DNA of 64,000 nt. Origin: Aldehydirespirator sp965203575. GTDB lineage: Bacteria > Actinomycetota > Acidimicrobiia > Acidimicrobiales > Aldehydirespiratoraceae. The stretch lies in contig OZ241894.1 in the NCBI GenBank assembly GCA_965203575.1, forward strand, positions 2,046,001 to 2,110,000, written 5' to 3'. The notes below the pieces were generated by a model that ran no database searches, was not told where the DNA came from, and saw only the letters and a program-made list of their open reading frames with translations. Of the stretch, positions 8,681 to 17,689 are shown one piece after another. Made by a program: the position numbers and the translations under genes. Numbering within the stretch: the first letter of the stretch is position 1; every line of letters begins with the position of its first letter.

Positions 8681-10504
8681 ATGACGACCATGTGGGATGA
8701 CTTCAAGACTGCAGTGCAGGCCATTGACGTGGCTGGCCTGGATCGGGCCGACCTGGGTGCCTTGGCCGGGGAGATCGGTGCGGCTCGGGCCGTGCTCGAC
8801 GGGCTGGAGGCTCGGGTGGCGGTCGGGCTGCGGCGGCTCGGGGCCAGCGAGGCCAGCACCGCCGAGACGCTGCGGCGGCAGACGGGCTGCTCGTCGCGGG
8901 ACGCCAAGCACCGCACCCGGCGGGCCGAGACTCTCGAGAAGATGCCGAATGTCGCCGAGGCCCTGTCGTCGGGACGCCTCACCGGAGAGCACGCCACTGC
9001 CCTGGCCCGGGCCGCCGCCGAGACCTCGCCCGAGGCGGTCGACCGGGATGCCGGCTTGCTGGCTGAAGCGGAGTCCTTGCCCGCCGATGTGGCTTCCGGC
9101 AAGGCCAGGGACTGGGTCCGCCGCCGCCAGACCGGCGACGACCTGCAACGCCTGCACATGTGGCAGCGTCGCAACCGGTCGTTGCTGTTCACCGGGGGCG
9201 AGGGCGGGATGGTCGCCGGCATCGCCAAGTTCGACCAGGTGTCGGGCGCGCAGTTCCAGAACCTGGTCGAGTCGCTGGCCGATCGCCTGTACCGGGCCGA
9301 CGGCGGCCGTGACAACCCCCATGCTCGCACCCGGGCCCAGTGCCGCCTCGACGCCCTGCTGTCGCTAGTAGGGATCGCCCCCGCCCCCGCGCCCGGTCTC
9401 GCTCCCGCCCACGCCAACGGCCACAGCGCGGCCCCCGACCGCGACTCCAACCCCGGCCGGGGCTCCGATGTGGGCTCCCGCCTCGGGCTGGGTTCTGGCT
9501 CTGGCTCCGGTGTGGGTTCGGGCCTCGGGCTGGGTTCTGGCTCTGGCTCCGGTGTGGGTTCGGGCCTCGGGCTGGGTTCTGGCTCTGGCTCCGGTGTGGG
9601 TTCGGGCCTCGGGCTTGGCTCTGGCTCCGGTGTGGGTTCGGGCCTCGGGCTTGGCTCTGGCTCCGGTGTGGGTTCGGGCCTCGGGCTTGGCTCTGGCTCC
9701 GGTGTGGGTTCGGGCCTCGGGCTGGGTTCTGGCTCTGGCTCCGGTGTGGGTTCGGGCCTCGGGCTGGGTTCTGGCTCTGGCTCCGGTGTGGGTTCGGGCC
9801 TCGGGCTGGGTTCTGGCTCTGGCTCCGGTGTGGGTTCGGGCCTCGGGCTGGGTTCTGGCTCTGGCTCCGGTGTGGGTTCGGGCCTCGGGCTGGGTTCTGG
9901 CTCTGGCTCCGGTGTGGGTTCGGGCCTCGGGCTGGGTTCTGGCTCTGGCCCGCCGTCTGTCGCCGACTCCGACTCGGGTCTTGGCACGGGCCTGGGATGC
10001 TCCTGCGGCCGGGGATTCGGCCCCGGCACCAAGGCCCAACTGTGCATCGTGATGGACTTGGAGTACCTCGCCACCGACGGCGAGCGCGGCCGCTGCGAGA
10101 TCCCCGGCGTTGGTGCCCTTGCCCGCAGCGAGCTTGAGCGCCTCGGTTGCGACGCCGACATCTACGGCATCATCTTCGACGGTCGGGGCGTCCCCTTGCA
10201 CCACGGTCGCCGCACCAGGACCGTCTCACCCCAGCAGTGGCGTGCCCTGGTCGCCCGCGACGGCGGATGCGTGATCTGCGGGGCTAAACCCAGCTTGTGC
10301 CAGGCCCACCACGTCAAGTTCTGGTCCCGCGGCGGGCCCACCGACATCGACAATCTGGTGCTGCTGTGCCACAACCACCACCGTTGGGTCCACGACAACG
10401 AGATCACCCTGCGGTGGGGTTCCGACGGCTGGCGCGCCCCACCTGGTCCGGCCCCGCCGAGTTTCACCACCCGCCGCCCCGGGCTGGCACTCCGACCCGC
10501 TTAG
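8681..10504 (+). CDS. DUF222 / HNH endonuclease with Gly-Ser repeat insert
   Basis: The product is 607 residues. Residues 1-230 form the helical DUF222 domain of the 13E12-repeat family. Residues about 260-425 are twelve VGSGLGL-type repeats made of Gly, Ser, Val and Leu. The C-terminus is an HNH nuclease: CVICGAKPSLCQAHHVKFW, then NLVLLCHNHHRWVH, with two Cys pairs and the catalytic His. These families are abundant in Actinobacteria and often multicopy; their role is unclear, and some are tied to mobile elements. The nuclease motif looks intact. The linker is far longer than usual and simple at DNA level. Several ATGs lie close together; 8681 is the longest reasonable start. Confidence 0.85.
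   Translation: MTTMWDDFKTAVQAIDVAGLDRADLGALAGEIGAARAVLDGLEARVAVGLRRLGASEASTAETLRRQTGCSSRDAKHRTRRAETLEKMPNVAEALSSGRLTGEHATALARAAAETSPEAVDRDAGLLAEAESLPADVASGKARDWVRRRQTGDDLQRLHMWQRRNRSLLFTGGEGGMVAGIAKFDQVSGAQFQNLVESLADRLYRADGGRDNPHARTRAQCRLDALLSLVGIAPAPAPGLAPAHANGHSAAPDRDSNPGRGSDVGSRLGLGSGSGSGVGSGLGLGSGSGSGVGSGLGLGSGSGSGVGSGLGLGSGSGVGSGLGLGSGSGVGSGLGLGSGSGVGSGLGLGSGSGSGVGSGLGLGSGSGSGVGSGLGLGSGSGSGVGSGLGLGSGSGSGVGSGLGLGSGSGSGVGSGLGLGSGSGPPSVADSDSGLGTGLGCSCGRGFGPGTKAQLCIVMDLEYLATDGERGRCEIPGVGALARSELERLGCDADIYGIIFDGRGVPLHHGRRTRTVSPQQWRALVARDGGCVICGAKPSLCQAHHVKFWSRGGPTDIDNLVLLCHNHHRWVHDNEITLRWGSDGWRAPPGPAPPSFTTRRPGLALRPA
9469..9948 (+). repeat. Twelve 36/42-bp units encoding VGSGLGL repeats
   Basis: There are long units (42 bp, 14 residues) and short units (36 bp, 12 residues; one GS lost) in the order three long, three short, five long, preceded by one diverged unit. 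The blockwise order suggests expansion by unequal crossover of multi-unit segments. The complementary strand is also free of stops throughout, which creates long spurious antisense frames. Confidence 0.95.
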
Positions 10505-10543
10505 GCCGTTGCGGCTGCTATGGCGGCGCTCTCAGCAAGCGCG

Positions 10544-11620
10544 CTAGCGGCAGTATTGGCTCAGGTCGCCCATCAGCCGGGTGTTCGAGTCCTGGGCCGC
10601 GGGGACCAGTGCCTCGGGGAACCGCAACGACTCGCCGCCGCTCAGTCGCTTGAGCCCCTCCGCCCACAATTGATCCCAGTAGACGGGGTCCTTCACGTCG
10701 TCTCGGTCGACGCGGTCTCGGCGTACAGGGATGGCGACCAGACGCGAGTTCAGGTTCGGAATCGTGGCCAGCTTGTCGAGCCCATTCGATGCGCCGACCA
10801 TCAGCACCGCCCGCCGCCGGTAGTCGAGCCTGCGCCGCCCGCCGCGCTGAGCCGCCGAGTACCTAAGCGCGCTGCGGTCGAGCATGTGGCGAGGCCTGTC
10901 GTGCACGCGGGCGAGGCTGTCGGTCGCGCCGCGGAGAACCTCGCGAGGCTGGCCCAGAAGGTCATCGACCACGGCGAAGACGCAACCCTGCGTGCCCCTC
11001 ATCCTCTCCCTCGTATCCAAGCTGTCGCCGCCGAGACTGCCCGCCCACAGCCCGTTCACCCATTCCTGAGCGAAGGGCTCGGGCGGCAGAAGCGCAGCGG
11101 CCAAACTGCGGTACGAAGCCCAGCGGGACCCGACCAGCAGAGGCAGGCGGGACCGGTCCCCCTCACCGACCGCCGAGTAGTCGCCGCCCCGGCCCTGGAG
11201 TTGCCGCGCAATGGCGCCCATCACATAGTGGCGCCCCGCCCAGCTGGCCAACTCAGGGTCGCAGCCCGAGTCCACGTCGAGCACCTGGTCCAGCATCAGG
11301 TCCAGGCGAGGCTGGCCGTCCCACTCGGGAAGGGTCGCCAGCCACTCCCGGAAGGGATTCACCACGCTAACGCTCAGCAATCGGCGCAGGGTCATCCTCC
11401 ACTGCCACGCCGTGCAGTCCGCCACAACCTGCTTGCGCACATGCCCGAGCAGCACGTTTCGGGGGTACTTGGTGATCTTCTCCCACAGCGGAGATAGCGG
11501 ATCGTGCCGGGTCGGGCCCTCGGCCCACTCGCCGTCCCCGGTCATCTCGTTGAGCCGCACCGACACATCGGCCTGCTCTAGAAGTCTTCTCAATGTCTTA
11601 CGGCCAAGCAATACTCTCAT
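10544..11620 (-). CDS. VapE-like (virulence-associated E) domain protein, degenerate
   Basis: The product is 358 residues. The segment NPFREWLATLPEWDGQPRL matches the entry motif of the VapE/PF05272 phage-type primase-helicase family, and VLMVGASNGLDKLATIPN followed by NSRLVAIPV matches the sensor-like end of that domain. The expected Walker A loop is missing: the equivalent position reads LLVGSRWASYRS, with no GKS/T. Nucleotide hydrolysis is therefore doubtful. The start is ATG 11620 with AGGAAG 7 nt upstream. No integrase or other phage gene is adjacent, so it may be a relic of an integrated element. Confidence 0.55.
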   Translation of the reverse strand: MRVLLGRKTLRRLLEQADVSVRLNEMTGDGEWAEGPTRHDPLSPLWEKITKYPRNVLLGHVRKQVVADCTAWQWRMTLRRLLSVSVVNPFREWLATLPEWDGQPRLDLMLDQVLDVDSGCDPELASWAGRHYVMGAIARQLQGRGGDYSAVGEGDRSRLPLLVGSRWASYRSLAAALLPPEPFAQEWVNGLWAGSLGGDSLDTRERMRGTQGCVFAVVDDLLGQPREVLRGATDSLARVHDRPRHMLDRSALRYSAAQRGGRRRLDYRRRAVLMVGASNGLDKLATIPNLNSRLVAIPVRRDRVDRDDVKDPVYWDQLWAEGLKRLSGGESLRFPEALVPAAQDSNTRLMGDLSQYCR

Positions 11621-11668
11621 AAAGCATCTTCCTGCTATTCCATAAACCATGAATAAGGAGGTACAAAT

Positions 11669-11677
11669 ATCATAACA
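11669..11677 (-). promoter_or_regulatory. Extended -10 promoter for VapE-like gene
   Basis: TGTTATGAT on the minus strand is an extended -10 (TGN-TATGAT) in a short AT-rich island, about 50 nt before the start at 11620. No good -35 is visible, as is usual for extended -10 promoters. Confidence 0.4.
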
Positions 11678-11744
11678 TCATGAATTAGTCTAGGAGAAGC
11701 AGCCCGTCAGCGAGATCGTGCGTGATCTGGCGGGCTGATCGGCG

Positions 11745-12644
11745 CTAGGCGCGGCGGCCGGCTACCGGGCTCAGCGAGGTGACCGCCACGCCGGCGATCA
11801 CCAGGCAGATCCCGATGATCAGGGCCACCGTCACCGGCTCGGACAGCACCGTCATCGCCAGCGTCGCCGCCACCGCCGGCTCCAGCAGGCCCACCACCAC
11901 CGCCACGCTCAGAGTGAGACGCTTCAGGCCGGCGCCCCACAGCGAATGGGCCAGCATCACCGTCACCAGACCCAGGTACAGCACCGTCGAGGTGGAGGCG
12001 ACCGAGTCGAACGTGGTGTCCACCGAAGTCACCCAGACCGGCAGCATCAGCACCGCGCCGCCGGTCAGCACCGTGGCCATGGCGGTCACCAGCGGCCGGT
12101 CCCGCATGAGCTGCTGGGCCGCGAACCCCTGGCACGGGATGCCGCACCCGGCCAGCACCGCCAGGGCGACCCCGCTCCACACCACCTCGGCCGCGCCGCC
12201 CGACAGCAGGGCCACCCCCGCCACCGCCAGCAGCATCCCCGCCAGCCAGTGCCGGTCCGGGCGATGCCGGTACGCCATCCAGTCGATCAGCCCCGCCGCC
12301 AGCGGGCCGATGCCGATGGCGACCAGGGTCCCGACGGCCACCCCGGTGCGGGCCATCGCCTCGAAGAACAGCAGCTGGCTGACCGCCACCCCCGCCGCCC
12401 CGAGCACCACCCAGCGGACCGGCAGCCGGTAGCGCCACGGCGCCTGGCCGCGCAGTGTCGTCAGCACCAGCAGCCCGGTCGCACCGATCGCGCCCCGCCA
12501 TGCCCCGGTAGCGACCGGGTTCATCGAGTCGGGCCCGAGCTCGGCCGCGGTCCCGATCGTCCCGATCAGCGACGTGGCCAGCGCGGTCACCCCGACCCCC
12601 AGCATCGTCGTGCGCCGCGTCCGTCCCGGATCATCCCCGGTCAA
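11745..12644 (-). CDS. EamA/DMT-superfamily transporter
   Basis: The product is 299 residues with about ten hydrophobic segments in two EamA repeats. It is an inner-membrane carrier of the drug/metabolite transporter superfamily, which export or import small metabolites; the substrate cannot be read from sequence. The first repeat ends at about residue 140 and the second carries the typical ending with VALIIGICLVIAGVAVTSL. The start is TTG 12644 with GAGGTG 4 nt upstream; an alternative ATG is at 12605. It stands alone, divergent from the sulfotransferase. Confidence 0.8.
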   Translation of the reverse strand: MTGDDPGRTRRTTMLGVGVTALATSLIGTIGTAAELGPDSMNPVATGAWRGAIGATGLLVLTTLRGQAPWRYRLPVRWVVLGAAGVAVSQLLFFEAMARTGVAVGTLVAIGIGPLAAGLIDWMAYRHRPDRHWLAGMLLAVAGVALLSGGAAEVVWSGVALAVLAGCGIPCQGFAAQQLMRDRPLVTAMATVLTGGAVLMLPVWVTSVDTTFDSVASTSTVLYLGLVTVMLAHSLWGAGLKRLTLSVAVVVGLLEPAVAATLAMTVLSEPVTVALIIGICLVIAGVAVTSLSPVAGRRA

Positions 12645-12696
12645 CGCGCACCTCGAGACAACTCGTTCGCAACGAGTTCAGATCGTATTGCGTCGC

Positions 12697-12798
12697 CTAG
12701 CCGGAATCGCGGTCGTCGTCCCCGTGAGAGGCATCTGCCGGAAGCGGGGCCAACCCCAAGTGTCCCTCTATGCGGCCCAGCCTCTCAATGAAAATCAT
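12697..12798 (-). pseudogene. 3' remnant of small coiled-coil protein family
   Basis: The frame encodes 33 residues with RLGRIEGHLG followed by an Asp-rich end. This matches the C-terminus of the protein at 15491-15931 (RLARIEGHLGIG then an Asp/Ser-rich tail). No membrane segment or upstream half is present. It lies in the 237-bp gap between the EamA gene and the sulfotransferase gene, which otherwise shows nothing recognisable. Confidence 0.5.
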
Positions 12799-12881
12799 CA
12801 AGGATCCGGCGCGAGTCTCCCCGGCGCCTCTTCGTACTCCTGGTTGGCCAGATGGCCGGTCCTGGTACGTTGACGCCCGAT

Positions 12882-14156
12882 ATGAGCCCCGATATGAGTG
12901 CATCCTCGAAGCTCACGCCGATGACCGAGCGGCTCGTCCGGCCCGACTGGGTGCGGCGCATCAACCTCATGGCCGGATCCGTCGGCGGCCATCCCCGCGA
13001 CCTCGTGCCCATCGACGCCGGCGACCTCCTCGACACCGCCACCGCCGGCCTCGGCGGCCTGCCCGGCGGCGACCTCGGCGACCCCATCTGGCAGGAGCGC
13101 TTCGAAGCCCTCGCCGCCGCCATCGACGCCGCGCCCATGCACCTCGTCGGCCGGCTCATCACCAAACAGGAGCTGCTGCGCTCGCTGCGGGCCCGCCTCC
13201 TGCTCACCGCGGCCATCGACGCCGCCCCCGAGATCACCCGCCAGCCCGTGACCGCGCCGGTGATCGTCACCGGCCCGGCCCGCTCCGGCACCACCATCCT
13301 CTTCGAGCTGCTCGCCCTCGACCCCGGTCTGCGGCCCCCCACCGCCGCCGAGGCCCTCCACCCCGTGCCCCTGCCCGAAGCCGCAGGCAATCCCGACCTG
13401 CCCGAGCCGCTCGTGCTCAGCGAATGCGAGCAGGAGTTCTGGGCCGACGTCCAACCCGAGTTCCAGGCCCTCCACGAGCTGCGCTCCGACCTGCCCGTCG
13501 AGTGCGTCACCATCACCCAGGGCAGCTTCTGCGGCTTCCACTGGAGCATGATCGCCTCGCTCGACTCCTGGCTGCCCGACCCGGCCGTCAACTACGCCTA
13601 CGAGCGGCAGTTCCTCCAGGCCCTCCAGCACGGCGCCGGCCCCACCCAGTGGGTGCTCAAGACCCCCGGCCACCTCATGCTGCTGCCGCTGCTGTACGCC
13701 GAGTTCGGCGACGCATGGGTGGTGCAGACCCACCGTGACCCGGCCAAGACCATGCCGTCCACCGTGAGCACCACCGCCATGATCCAGTGGCTCCGCACCG
13801 ACCACGTCGACGTCGACGGGATGGCCGAGGTCATCCTGTCCGTCTTCGCCGCCGGCCTCAACGGCTCGATCGACGTGCGGGCCTCGGGCACGGTGCCCGC
13901 CGACCGGTTCGTGGACGTGCACTTCGCCCAGCTGATGAGCGACCCGGTGGCCACCCTGCGAGCCGCCTACGCCCGGATGGGCCGCGACTTCACCGACGAC
14001 CACGCCACCGCCGTGCTCGACTACCTGGCCCACAAGCCCAAGGGCAAGTTCGGCGTGCACCGCTACCAGCCCGAGGACTGGGGCTTCACCGCCGAGTCGC
14101 TGCGTTCCGCCCTCGCCCCCTACATCGACCACTACGGGGTAGCCAATGAGTCCTGA
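12882..14156 (+). CDS. Sulfotransferase-family protein
   Basis: The product is 424 residues. VIVTGPARSGTTILFELL is the 5'-phosphosulfate-binding loop of PAPS-dependent sulfotransferases, and VVQTHRDPAKTMPS is the conserved 3'-phosphate region. The organisation matches the large actinobacterial sulfotransferase_3-like group, often near lipid or polyketide genes; the acceptor is unknown. The start is uncertain: 12852, 12882, 12894 and 12921 are in frame. I prefer 12882 because TACGTT (12866-12871) could serve as a near-leaderless -10. The DUF1214 gene follows 108 bp downstream in the same direction and may be co-transcribed. Confidence 0.8.
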   Translation: MSPDMSASSKLTPMTERLVRPDWVRRINLMAGSVGGHPRDLVPIDAGDLLDTATAGLGGLPGGDLGDPIWQERFEALAAAIDAAPMHLVGRLITKQELLRSLRARLLLTAAIDAAPEITRQPVTAPVIVTGPARSGTTILFELLALDPGLRPPTAAEALHPVPLPEAAGNPDLPEPLVLSECEQEFWADVQPEFQALHELRSDLPVECVTITQGSFCGFHWSMIASLDSWLPDPAVNYAYERQFLQALQHGAGPTQWVLKTPGHLMLLPLLYAEFGDAWVVQTHRDPAKTMPSTVSTTAMIQWLRTDHVDVDGMAEVILSVFAAGLNGSIDVRASGTVPADRFVDVHFAQLMSDPVATLRAAYARMGRDFTDDHATAVLDYLAHKPKGKFGVHRYQPEDWGFTAESLRSALAPYIDHYGVANES

Positions 14157-14213
14157 CACCCCCCTGCACGGCGGACCCCGGCTTTCTTGGTGCGATTTCT
14201 GCGTACCTAGTAC

Positions 14214-14249
14214 CGAAAACCGACCCGAGATCGAAAACCGACCCGAGAT
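14214..14249. repeat. Tandem 18-bp direct repeat before DUF1214 gene
   Basis: Two perfect 18-bp copies, 14214-14231 and 14232-14249, end 5 bp before the Shine-Dalgarno of the next gene. They could be a regulator-binding array or another start-site duplication. Confidence 0.8.
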
Positions 14250-14264
14250 TCCCGGAGGAAACGG

Positions 14265-15419
14265 GTGACCAACGACGCTGCCCAGTCCAACGACACGGCA
14301 TCCCGCCGGGCGCTGCACGAGCTGATCGACCTCCTCGGCGACGTCGACCGCCGCTGGGCGTCGCCCGAGTGGAACCTCCACTCCGACGACGACGTCGTCG
14401 GCGCCCACCGGGCCCTCATGCACATGCTGCAATGGGGCCTCGTCGGGCTGTTCGAGCGCGACCCGGCCGCCCCCCGGTTCCATCGCATCGTCGACCCCGA
14501 CCGCAAGGTCCTGGGCGACAACCCCGACGCCGTCTACTTCGACGCCCCCGTGTCGGCTGGCCACGTCTACCGGGTGACCGGCGAGACCAAGGGCGCGGCC
14601 TACGTGTCGATCACCGTCGAAGCCGGCGAGGCCTGGGGGTCGATGAGCAACCAGACCGTCGGGGTGCTCAACGACGAGTCGTTCGACGTCGACGCCGACG
14701 GCCGCTTCGAGATCCAGCTCGGCGGCGAGCCCCGCCCCCGCAACTGGCTGGCCCTGCCCGAGCGCTCCGGCTCGATCAGCACCCGCCACTACTTCGAGAA
14801 CCCCACCTACGCCGCCGCCGACCCGGCCCGGGTCCCCGTCATGCGCATCCAGGTGATCGACGGCGACGGCAACCCGGTGACCACGCCGCCGCCCCGCCCG
14901 TCCGACGACTCCGTGGCCGCCGGCATCCGCCGGGTCGCCGGCCTGGTGCGGGAGCTCACCGTCGACCGCCCGCCCATGGCCAGCGACCAGACCCGCACAT
15001 GGGTCTCACGGGTGCCGAACGTGTTCCCCCCGCCGGACCGCCCCGGCGACCTGGGCCTGGCCGCCTTCGACGCCGCCTACGCCATGGCCCCGTTCCTGAT
15101 CGGCCCCGACGAGGCGCTGGTCATCCGGGCCCGCTGGCCCCGGTGCCGCTACGGCAACGTCTGCCTGTGGAACCGCCACCTGCAGACCTTCGACTACGCC
15201 ACCCGGCCGATCTCGCTCAACCGGGCCCAGACCGTCGCCGACGCCGACGGCCGCTTCACCGCGGTCATCGCCCACACCGACCCCGGCGTCCCCAACTGGC
15301 TCGACACCGAGGGCCGGCCCTTCGGCATCGTCTACTGGCGCTTCATGCTCCCCGAAGGCGACATCGAGACCGCCCAAGCCGAAGTAGTCCCCTTCGCCGA
15401 GATCGCATCCCTACTCTGA
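14265..15419 (+). CDS. DUF1214-domain protein
   Basis: The product is 384 residues. The middle (about 85-170) reads GHVYRVTGETKGAAYVSITVEAG, and the C-terminus carries the DUF1214 pattern (FGIVYWRFMLPEGDI). Such proteins are common in Actinobacteria that degrade steroids or hydrocarbons, but no reaction is established. The start is GTG 14265 with GGAGG 6 nt upstream. There is no signal peptide. It lies downstream of the sulfotransferase, with a plausible functional link through a hydrophobic or sulfated substrate (inference only). Confidence 0.7.
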   Translation: MTNDAAQSNDTASRRALHELIDLLGDVDRRWASPEWNLHSDDDVVGAHRALMHMLQWGLVGLFERDPAAPRFHRIVDPDRKVLGDNPDAVYFDAPVSAGHVYRVTGETKGAAYVSITVEAGEAWGSMSNQTVGVLNDESFDVDADGRFEIQLGGEPRPRNWLALPERSGSISTRHYFENPTYAAADPARVPVMRIQVIDGDGNPVTTPPPRPSDDSVAAGIRRVAGLVRELTVDRPPMASDQTRTWVSRVPNVFPPPDRPGDLGLAAFDAAYAMAPFLIGPDEALVIRARWPRCRYGNVCLWNRHLQTFDYATRPISLNRAQTVADADGRFTAVIAHTDPGVPNWLDTEGRPFGIVYWRFMLPEGDIETAQAEVVPFAEIASLL

Positions 15420-15436
15420 ATCTCCAATTCTCGCAT

Positions 15437-15484
15437 ACTTTCATGTAATTGAAAGTTGCTCCGTTCGCGAGTCTGAGCTAGGGT
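15437..15484 (+). promoter_or_regulatory. Inverted repeat and leaderless -10 for coiled-coil gene
   Basis: ACTTTCA-N6-TGAAAGT (15437-15456) is a perfect 7-bp inverted repeat in the -35 region. TAGGGT (15479-15484) follows, then exactly 6 nt to the ATG at 15491. The repeat is placed as an operator, although it could also be a terminator stem for the preceding gene. Confidence 0.5.
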
Positions 15485-15490
15485 CGGAGC

Positions 15491-15931
15491 ATGGACCCGA
15501 CGACCGCGACCACAGTGCTGCTGGTCCTCGGGTCCGCGTTCGGCGTGATGTTCGCCACGATGACCACGCTCCTGTTCGTGTCGATACGGGTCCAGCACCG
15601 CGAGAGCCGGCAAACTCGTGACTACGTCGCCCTGCAGATCGAGAAGGCTGTCGGTGACGCGATGGGGACGCTACGGGCGGAATTCAACGAGCGTCTGGAC
15701 TCCCGCTTCGGCGAACTCATGCGGGTGATCGAGCACAACCATCAGGTCTACGAGCTTCAACACAAGGCCACCCAGAAGCGACTCGACCGGCTCGAGGCCG
15801 GCTTCGCCGACCTCAGTGATCGGCTGGGCGGCATCAGCGATCGGCTGGCCCGTATCGAGGGCCACCTCGGGATCGGCCTCTATCCGCAGAAGCCCGCAGC
15901 GTCTGACGAGAGCGACAGCGACGCCGCCTAG
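15491..15931 (+). CDS. Membrane-anchored coiled-coil protein
   Basis: The product is 146 residues. One membrane segment at about 7-31 is followed by a long coiled coil (about 45-125) with heptad repeats LSDRLGGISDRLARIEGHL and an acidic tail. It is related to the 91-residue protein at 7426-7701 by the membrane/coil/RIEGHL plan. Topology is probably N-out with the coil in the cytoplasm. The function is unknown. The mRNA appears leaderless. Confidence 0.65.
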   Translation: MDPTTATTVLLVLGSAFGVMFATMTTLLFVSIRVQHRESRQTRDYVALQIEKAVGDAMGTLRAEFNERLDSRFGELMRVIEHNHQVYELQHKATQKRLDRLEAGFADLSDRLGGISDRLARIEGHLGIGLYPQKPAASDESDSDAA

Positions 15932-15993
15932 CCCCGGCCTGCGGGCCATCGAGGTAGTACGTTCGGGCTGAGCCGAGACCCTCGGGAGGATGG

Positions 15994-17685
15994 ATGGGGG
16001 ACAGCGCGCACGACGACGGCTACTACGACCTCGGGTCATACACCTGGCCGGCCACGACCAGGGATCCGCAGGCCCAGACCTGGTTCGACCGGGGGATGGC
16101 GTGGTGCTACGGCTTCAACCACGACGAGGCCATCGCCTGCTTCGAGCAGGCCCTCGACTGCGACCCCGACCTCGCCATGGCCCACTGGGGCATCGCCTAC
16201 GCCATAGGCCCCAACTACAACAAGCCCTGGGAGGACTTCGACGAGGACGACCTGAGCCAGTCGCTCGACCTGGCCCGGGCCTCCTGCGCCGCGGCCGCCC
16301 GTCTGGCCGCCGGGGCGACCCCGGTCGAGCAGGCCCTGATCGGCGCCCTGGCCGAGCGCTACCCGGCCGGCCCCGACGAACCCTCCGGGTCCGACGAGTT
16401 CTGCTCCTGGAACGACGCCTACGCCGACGCCATGCGGGCCGTCCACCAGGATCATCCCGACGACCTCGACGTGTGCGCCCTGTTCGCCGAGGCCGTCATG
16501 AACCGCACCCCCTGGGCGCTGTGGGACCTGGTCACCGGCGAACCGGCCGACGGCGCCGGCACAGTCGAGGCCACCGGGGTTCTCGAAGCCGCCTTCCGGG
16601 ACCTCGATCACAGGGGCGCCAACCGGCATCCCGGCCTGCTGCACATGTACATCCACCTCATGGAGATGTCGCCCCACCCCGAGCGGGCCCTCAAGGCCGG
16701 CGACACGCTGGTCGATCTGCTCCCCGACGCCGGGCACCTGGTCCACATGCCCACCCACATCGACGTCCTCTGCGGCCACTACCAGAACGTGGTGGCCCGC
16801 AACCACGCCGCCGTCGTGTCCGACCGCAGCTACCTGGAGCGCGAGGGCCCGGCGAACTTCTACACCCTGTACCGCTGCCACAACTACCACTTCAAGGCGT
16901 ACGGGGCGATGTTCCTGGGCCAGTACGGGCCGGCCGCCGAGGCGGCCGAGGAGATGGTCGCCACCCTGCCCGCCGGGCTTCTCGGCCCCGACGACACGCC
17001 GCTGGCCGACTGGCTGGAGGGCTTCGTGCCCGTCAAGCAGCACGTGCTGATCCGCTTCGGGAAGTGGCAGGAGATCCTCGACCAGCCGTTCCCCGACGAC
17101 GCCGACCTCTACTGCGTCACCACCGCCATGATGCACTACGCCCGGGCGGTGGCCTACGCCTCCACCGAGCGGGTCGCCGAGGCCGAGCAGGAGGCCGCGG
17201 CGTTCGCGGCCGCCCGGGACCGGGTGCCCGAGAGCCGGATGCTGTTCAACAACACCTGCCTCGACATCCTGGCCGTGGCCGAGGCCATGATGACCGGCGA
17301 GGTCGAGTACCGGAAGGGCAACTTCGACGCCGCGTTCGAGCACCTCGGCCGGGCCGTGGAGCTCGACGACAACCTGCCCTACGACGAGCCGTGGGGCTGG
17401 ATGCAGCCCACCCGCCACGCCCTGGGCGCGCTGCTGATGGAGCAGGGCCACCTGGACGAGGCCGAGGCCGCCTACCGGGCCGACCTGGGGTTGGACGGCC
17501 AGCTGCGCCGGGCCTGCTGGCATCCCGACAACGTGTGGAGCCTGCACGGGCTGCACGAGTGCCTGACCCGCCGGGGCGAGACCGTCGAGGCCAACCACAT
17601 CAAGCAGCGCCTCGACGTGGCCCAGGCCCGGGCCGACGTCCCGATCGAGTCGTCCTGCTACTGCCGCCTAAACCGCGCCGCCTGA
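15994..17685 (+). CDS. Tetratricopeptide-repeat protein
   Basis: The product is 563 residues with helical repeats throughout. A clear TPR begins near residue 30 (WFDRGMAWCYGFNHDEAIACFEQAL), and others recur near 330-360 and 440-480. A central HMYIHLMEMSPHPERAL segment is conserved in large TPR proteins of this type, whose role is unknown. The start is ATG 15994 with GGAGG about 6 nt upstream. It is followed after 4 bp by the DUF3179 lipoprotein gene, so the two are probably one operon. There is no signal peptide. Confidence 0.8.
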   Translation: MGDSAHDDGYYDLGSYTWPATTRDPQAQTWFDRGMAWCYGFNHDEAIACFEQALDCDPDLAMAHWGIAYAIGPNYNKPWEDFDEDDLSQSLDLARASCAAAARLAAGATPVEQALIGALAERYPAGPDEPSGSDEFCSWNDAYADAMRAVHQDHPDDLDVCALFAEAVMNRTPWALWDLVTGEPADGAGTVEATGVLEAAFRDLDHRGANRHPGLLHMYIHLMEMSPHPERALKAGDTLVDLLPDAGHLVHMPTHIDVLCGHYQNVVARNHAAVVSDRSYLEREGPANFYTLYRCHNYHFKAYGAMFLGQYGPAAEAAEEMVATLPAGLLGPDDTPLADWLEGFVPVKQHVLIRFGKWQEILDQPFPDDADLYCVTTAMMHYARAVAYASTERVAEAEQEAAAFAAARDRVPESRMLFNNTCLDILAVAEAMMTGEVEYRKGNFDAAFEHLGRAVELDDNLPYDEPWGWMQPTRHALGALLMEQGHLDEAEAAYRADLGLDGQLRRACWHPDNVWSLHGLHECLTRRGETVEANHIKQRLDVAQARADVPIESSCYCRLNRAA

Positions 17686-17689
17686 ACAT

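Noticed and set aside
8581..10161. Long antisense frames over the HNH gene encoding Pro-Glu repeats
   Set aside because: They are the complement of the Gly-Ser repeat DNA; the sense strand has real DUF222 and HNH domains at both ends.
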